Of a stretch of 8,713 nucleotides of DNA, positions 6,702-8,713 are shown one piece after another. This stretch comes from Promethearchaeia archaeon (GTDB taxonomy: Archaea > Asgardarchaeota > Lokiarchaeia > Sigyniarchaeales > SOKP01): NCBI GenBank assembly GCA_029856445.1, contig JAHQWY010000151.1, forward strand, positions 1 to 8,713, in the 5' to 3' direction. Each line of letters starts with the position of its first letter. Position 1 is the stretch's first letter. The notes beneath the pieces were generated by a model that saw nothing but the letters and a program-made list of their open reading frames with translations, had not been told where the DNA came from and did not search any database. A program made the translations under genes and the position numbers.

Positions 6702-7286
6702 TTATTTACCCCGACCCTTATTGGCTCTAATGCTGGGTCTAGATTTTTCAGAACCCCATCCCTTCTTATATAATCCCCTTGCTCTTTTTCCAGCAGAGGT
6801 TAATCCTCGAGTAACTCTTTTTTTATGTTGAGATTCACAGATCCAATTAATCTTTGGATCAGATCTGATTACAGGATGGTTTGGATCTGCTAAAATTACC
6901 TCGTAATACCAATGTCGACCATCAGCGTAAATTTTATAGGAATTTAATACTTGCATATTTGGATACTTTCTTTGAACTCTTTCTTCAGCAATCCATTGGA
7001 GATTCTTTCCTGTCGTATATTTAGAAAGACCCATAGCTCTTGGTTTTCTGCCTCGTTTTGGACGTGTTTTATGCATACCTCCTTTTCGAATTCTTGCTCT
7101 TACAACAATATATCCTTGCTTAGCTTTATACCCCAATTCTCTCGCACGGTGAATTTTAGTTGGTCTTTCAACCCTTTGAATAGATCTACCTTTTCGATAT
7201 TCAATACCACGTTGCCAATGTGGTGTTTGATATCCTTTCTCATGTTTCTCAAAAGTTTCTTTTACATAACGGTATCCAGACTTCAA
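6702..7286 (-). CDS. rpl15e: Large ribosomal subunit protein eL15 (L15e)
   Basis: The 194-residue protein is a full-length eL15, a large-subunit ribosomal protein shared by archaea and eukaryotes and absent from bacteria, which binds 23S rRNA. Diagnostic stretches are the N-terminal 'GYRYVKETF', 'RPTKIHRARELGYKAKQGY' (41-59), the basic 'RARIRKGG' (63-70), 'LNSYKIYADGRHWYYEVIL' (114-132), and 'RGLTSAGKRARGL' (160-172) with the basic tail ending 'KGRGK'. The length matches archaeal homologues. The start must be TTG at 7286: an in-frame TAA lies two codons upstream, the next methionine is residue 71, and GGAAGTG is placed ten bases before the TTG. The gene is transcribed alone, diverging from the DUF2095-like gene, with no ribosomal protein operon around it. 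Confidence 0.97.
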   Translation of the reverse strand: MKSGYRYVKETFEKHEKGYQTPHWQRGIEYRKGRSIQRVERPTKIHRARELGYKAKQGYIVVRARIRKGGMHKTRPKRGRKPRAMGLSKYTTGKNLQWIAEERVQRKYPNMQVLNSYKIYADGRHWYYEVILADPNHPVIRSDPKINWICESQHKKRVTRGLTSAGKRARGLYKKGWGSEKSRPSIRANKGRGK

Positions 7287-7296
7287 TTTTTACTAG

Positions 7297-7303
7297 CACT
7301 TCC
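7297..7303 (-). promoter_or_regulatory. Shine-Dalgarno GGAAGTG for eL15 (TTG start)
   Basis: GGAAGTG on the minus strand lies ten bases upstream of TTG 7286. Together with the in-frame stop just upstream it fixes the non-ATG start of eL15. Confidence 0.5.
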
Positions 7304-7492
7304 ATAAATTGTTATTAATTAAAAACAAGCATATTTTATTACTTTTATGGTAAATAACATGAGATTATATGTGAGTATAATATCATAAATCAAGATTATG
7401 ATAAGAACATCTATTTTACTTATTAAGCAATAGTTTTATTATATTTCATAATTATTCTATAATTAATTATCTATGGTTAAAGGAAAGTTTTA

Positions 7493-7969
7493 ATGGAACA
7501 TAATAGAAAAGATAAAAAAAAAGAAACTAAAGAGCCTATTATTAGAGAAGAAAATGGTTTAACAATAATGTATGATAAGAATCAATTTAATGAAAGGTTT
7601 CCTCATTTAATAAGTGAAATAGCTGGAAAAAAGAAAACAGTTAGAATAGATGCAATTAATTCTCAAACAAATACAAGAGACTTAAAATCTAATAAAGATC
7701 ATCCAAAAGAACTAGTGAACCCAGGGGCTATAGACTTTATAAGAAGATGTACAACCATCGATGAAGCCCTCAGTATTCTAGATTATTTATTAAACCGAGA
7801 AGAATTATCTAAGAGTGATTATAATTCTTATAAAAGTCAAATTATGAAAAAGGAAGGACTAAATGAATTTATTAATAAACATGGGGGTTTTAAGAAACCA
7901 GGTTATTATGAAAGAAAATTTAGAGATCAGAAACGATATGAATTCAATCAAAACAAACAAGAAAATTAA
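7493..7969 (+). CDS. DUF2095-like archaeal conserved protein (158 aa)
   Basis: The central and C-terminal parts resemble the archaeal family of unknown function DUF2095: 'FNERFPHLISEI' (32-43), 'VRIDAI' (50-55), 'NPGAIDFIRRCTTIDEALSI' (77-96), and a glycine-aromatic ending 'KKPGYYERKF' (134-143). The N-terminal ~22 residues are a charged, probably disordered extension, as is the C-terminal tail. No enzyme motif, membrane segment or cysteine cluster is present, and the family has no established role that I know of. The assignment is from pattern memory. The start at ATG 7493 is preceded by AAAGGAAAG with proper spacing. The gene diverges from eL15, with about 206 bases between them, and is followed by a box C/D sRNA on the same strand. 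Confidence 0.75.
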   Translation: MEHNRKDKKKETKEPIIREENGLTIMYDKNQFNERFPHLISEIAGKKKTVRIDAINSQTNTRDLKSNKDHPKELVNPGAIDFIRRCTTIDEALSILDYLLNREELSKSDYNSYKSQIMKKEGLNEFINKHGGFKKPGYYERKFRDQKRYEFNQNKQEN

Positions 7970-8023
7970 TTAAATGAATTTTCAATCATAAAAAAATTAA
8001 AGAATAAAAATAATTATACCATA

Positions 8024-8103
8024 AGAAAAAATATGATGAACTTATGACAATAAGAACTAATGCTCTTAGTGATGATACTTGTCGCCCCAATCTGATTTTT
8101 TCT
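8024..8103 (+). ncRNA. Box C/D guide sRNA, predicted to direct 2'-O-methylation in the 23S rRNA P-loop
   Basis: The elements appear in order: terminal stem arm AGAAAAAA (8024-8031), box C ATGATGA (8033-8039), a first guide region, a degenerate box D' CTAA (8057-8060), box C' GTGATGA (8069-8075), a second guide region (8076-8091), box D CTGA (8092-8095), and the matching stem arm TTTTTTCT (8096-8103), which may also end transcription. The bases before box D, GTCGCCCCA (8081-8089), can pair with the 23S P-loop sequence UGGGGCGGC/U (one G-U pair). The fifth base from box D, C8087, then faces the G equivalent to E. coli G2251. Such RNAs assemble with L7Ae, Nop5 and fibrillarin. The RNA starts 55 bases after the DUF2095-like gene. 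Confidence 0.8.
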
Positions 8104-8141
8104 CCAAAAATTTGTATATCAAATGAAATTACATTTGCTAA

Positions 8142-8399
8142 TTAATCTATATTTAAATCTAACTGATTTTTTAGATCCTTTCCCTTTTCTGTTAAAATAT
8201 ATTCTTTCTTTACAATCTTAATGAGATTTAATTCAAGTAATACAGGAATTCTTCCTTTGACACATGAAATTGGTAGACCTGAAAATAACTTAATAGTCTC
8301 GAAATTTTTTGCTCCTTTATCGATAGCAAATAAAATTTCAATTCCCATATAACCTAAAAGGATTTTTAAATCCTGTTTAGATTCTTCTCCATCAAGCAT
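8142..8399 (-). CDS. Small winged-helix DNA-binding protein (85 aa)
   Basis: The protein reads as a single winged helix-turn-helix domain: helix 1 'MGIEILFAIDKG' (18-29), helix 2 'NFETIKLFSG' (32-41), a recognition helix at about 43-57 ('PISCVKGRIPVLLELNL'), and a short hairpin wing 'IKIVKKEYILTEKG' (60-73). The 'LTEKGK' ending is typical of small archaeal transcriptional regulators of the MarR/ArsR-like type. No ligand-binding domain or metal motif is present. The start is ATG 8399 without a Shine-Dalgarno sequence; a TATA-like TATAAAA at 8442-8436 suggests a very short leader. Repeated ATGAT/ATCAT elements upstream could be its own operator. It converges on the C/D sRNA. Confidence 0.75.
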   Translation of the reverse strand: MLDGEESKQDLKILLGYMGIEILFAIDKGAKNFETIKLFSGLPISCVKGRIPVLLELNLIKIVKKEYILTEKGKDLKNQLDLNID

Positions 8400-8431
8400 T
8401 TTAAATTACGATATTATTTTTCTTTAGAAGT

Positions 8432-8498
8432 ATGATTTTATATTATCATTTTTTATTTAGAATTATCTGAATCATAAAAATCTAATGATTTATCATTA
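8432..8498. promoter_or_regulatory. Clustered ATGAT/ATCAT elements upstream of the winged-helix gene
   Basis: TAATGAT (8483-8489) and ATCATTA (8492-8498) form a perfect inverted repeat with a two-base spacer. Further elements are ATCAT at 8471-8475 and the pair ATGAT (8432-8436) and ATCAT (8445-8449), which flanks the likely TATA box at 8436-8442. Five such pentamers within 67 bases next to a regulator gene suggest autoregulation. The high AT content makes chance occurrence a real alternative. Confidence 0.35.
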
Positions 8499-8569
8499 AA
8501 TTCTTTCTATTTCTTTTTTAATTATTGATACCTCTAAATTTTGCATTATCTTTCTTTTACAACAACTGG

Positions 8570-8713
8570 TTAGCTTTCTTTTGGCAATAACTTTCTCATC
8601 CATTCAGGAAAGGTGGTAGTTATCTGAAGATTTGTCTTTAATACAATATATGTTTCATTATCATAATTCAATTCTTCTATCACATCATACTTCTTCAGAA
8701 ATTCTATATTTTC
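8570..8713 (-). CDS. C-terminal end of an unidentified protein (partial at right edge)
   Basis: From the right edge, 47 open codons on the minus strand end at TAA (8572-8570). The peptide has a helical start 'NIEFLKKYDVIEEL', a beta-like 'NETYIVLKTNL' and ends 'FPEWMRKLLPKES'. The helix, hairpin, short tail arrangement could be the end of a winged-helix domain, but this is too short to name. Codon use and residue composition look like real coding sequence. The stop lies 170 bases upstream of the winged-helix gene on the same strand. Confidence 0.6.
   Translation of the reverse strand, partial: ENIEFLKKYDVIEELNYDNETYIVLKTNLQITTTFPEWMRKLLPKES

Noticed and set aside
6591..6773. 60-aa plus-strand frame with a hydrophobic N-terminal segment
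   Set aside because: Its last third is antisense to the conserved end of eL15, and the hydrophobic part is what AT-rich DNA gives by chance. No ribosome site or recognisable homology is seen.
6951..7307. 118-aa plus-strand frame
   Set aside because: Entirely antisense to eL15, with a Phe/Ser-rich composition typical of a shadow of a Lys/Arg-rich gene.

Overview
The window most likely comes from a very AT-rich archaeon, probably of the Asgard group (Lokiarchaeia-like). The supporting evidence is a complete archaeal/eukaryotic-type ribosomal protein eL15, an archaeal DUF2095-like protein, a tRNA-Arg(UCU) interrupted by a short bulge-helix-bulge-type intron in the D-loop, a box C/D guide RNA, and the start of a probable Roadblock/LC7 protein, a family that is abundant in Asgard archaea. 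The Asgard placement is an inference; archaeal origin is much firmer.

Layout, left to right. The left edge holds the first ~51 codons of a probable Roadblock/LC7 protein on the minus strand, whose only sensible start is a rare AUA codon behind a good Shine-Dalgarno sequence. A 292-base AT-rich divergent intergenic region follows, with a perfect 11-bp inverted repeat (357-383). Next is a two-gene unit on the plus strand encoding two large, helix-rich proteins of unknown function (766 and 739 codons, overlapping by 13 bases). It is followed by a small two-helix membrane protein (91 aa). Converging on that, with one base between the stop codons, is a stand-alone PD-(D/E)XK nuclease of the RecB/Cas4-like type on the minus strand.

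The central region holds a 335-base non-coding stretch, the intron-containing tRNA-Arg, and eL15 on the minus strand. Diverging from eL15 is the DUF2095-like gene, and behind it lies a box C/D sRNA (8024-8103). The guide next to box D of this RNA is complementary to the 23S rRNA P-loop and, by the N+5 rule, points at the G equivalent to E. coli Gm2251. The right end has a small winged-helix regulator with repeated ATGAT/ATCAT elements upstream, and the last 47 codons of an unidentified gene, both on the minus strand.

The central part (tRNA, eL15, C/D sRNA) is translation-related housekeeping. The left part is lineage-specific. The two large helical proteins are the least explained genes; their overlap suggests co-expression and perhaps a shared complex, but nothing in the sequence reveals their activity. 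No transposons, CRISPR arrays or phage genes were seen.
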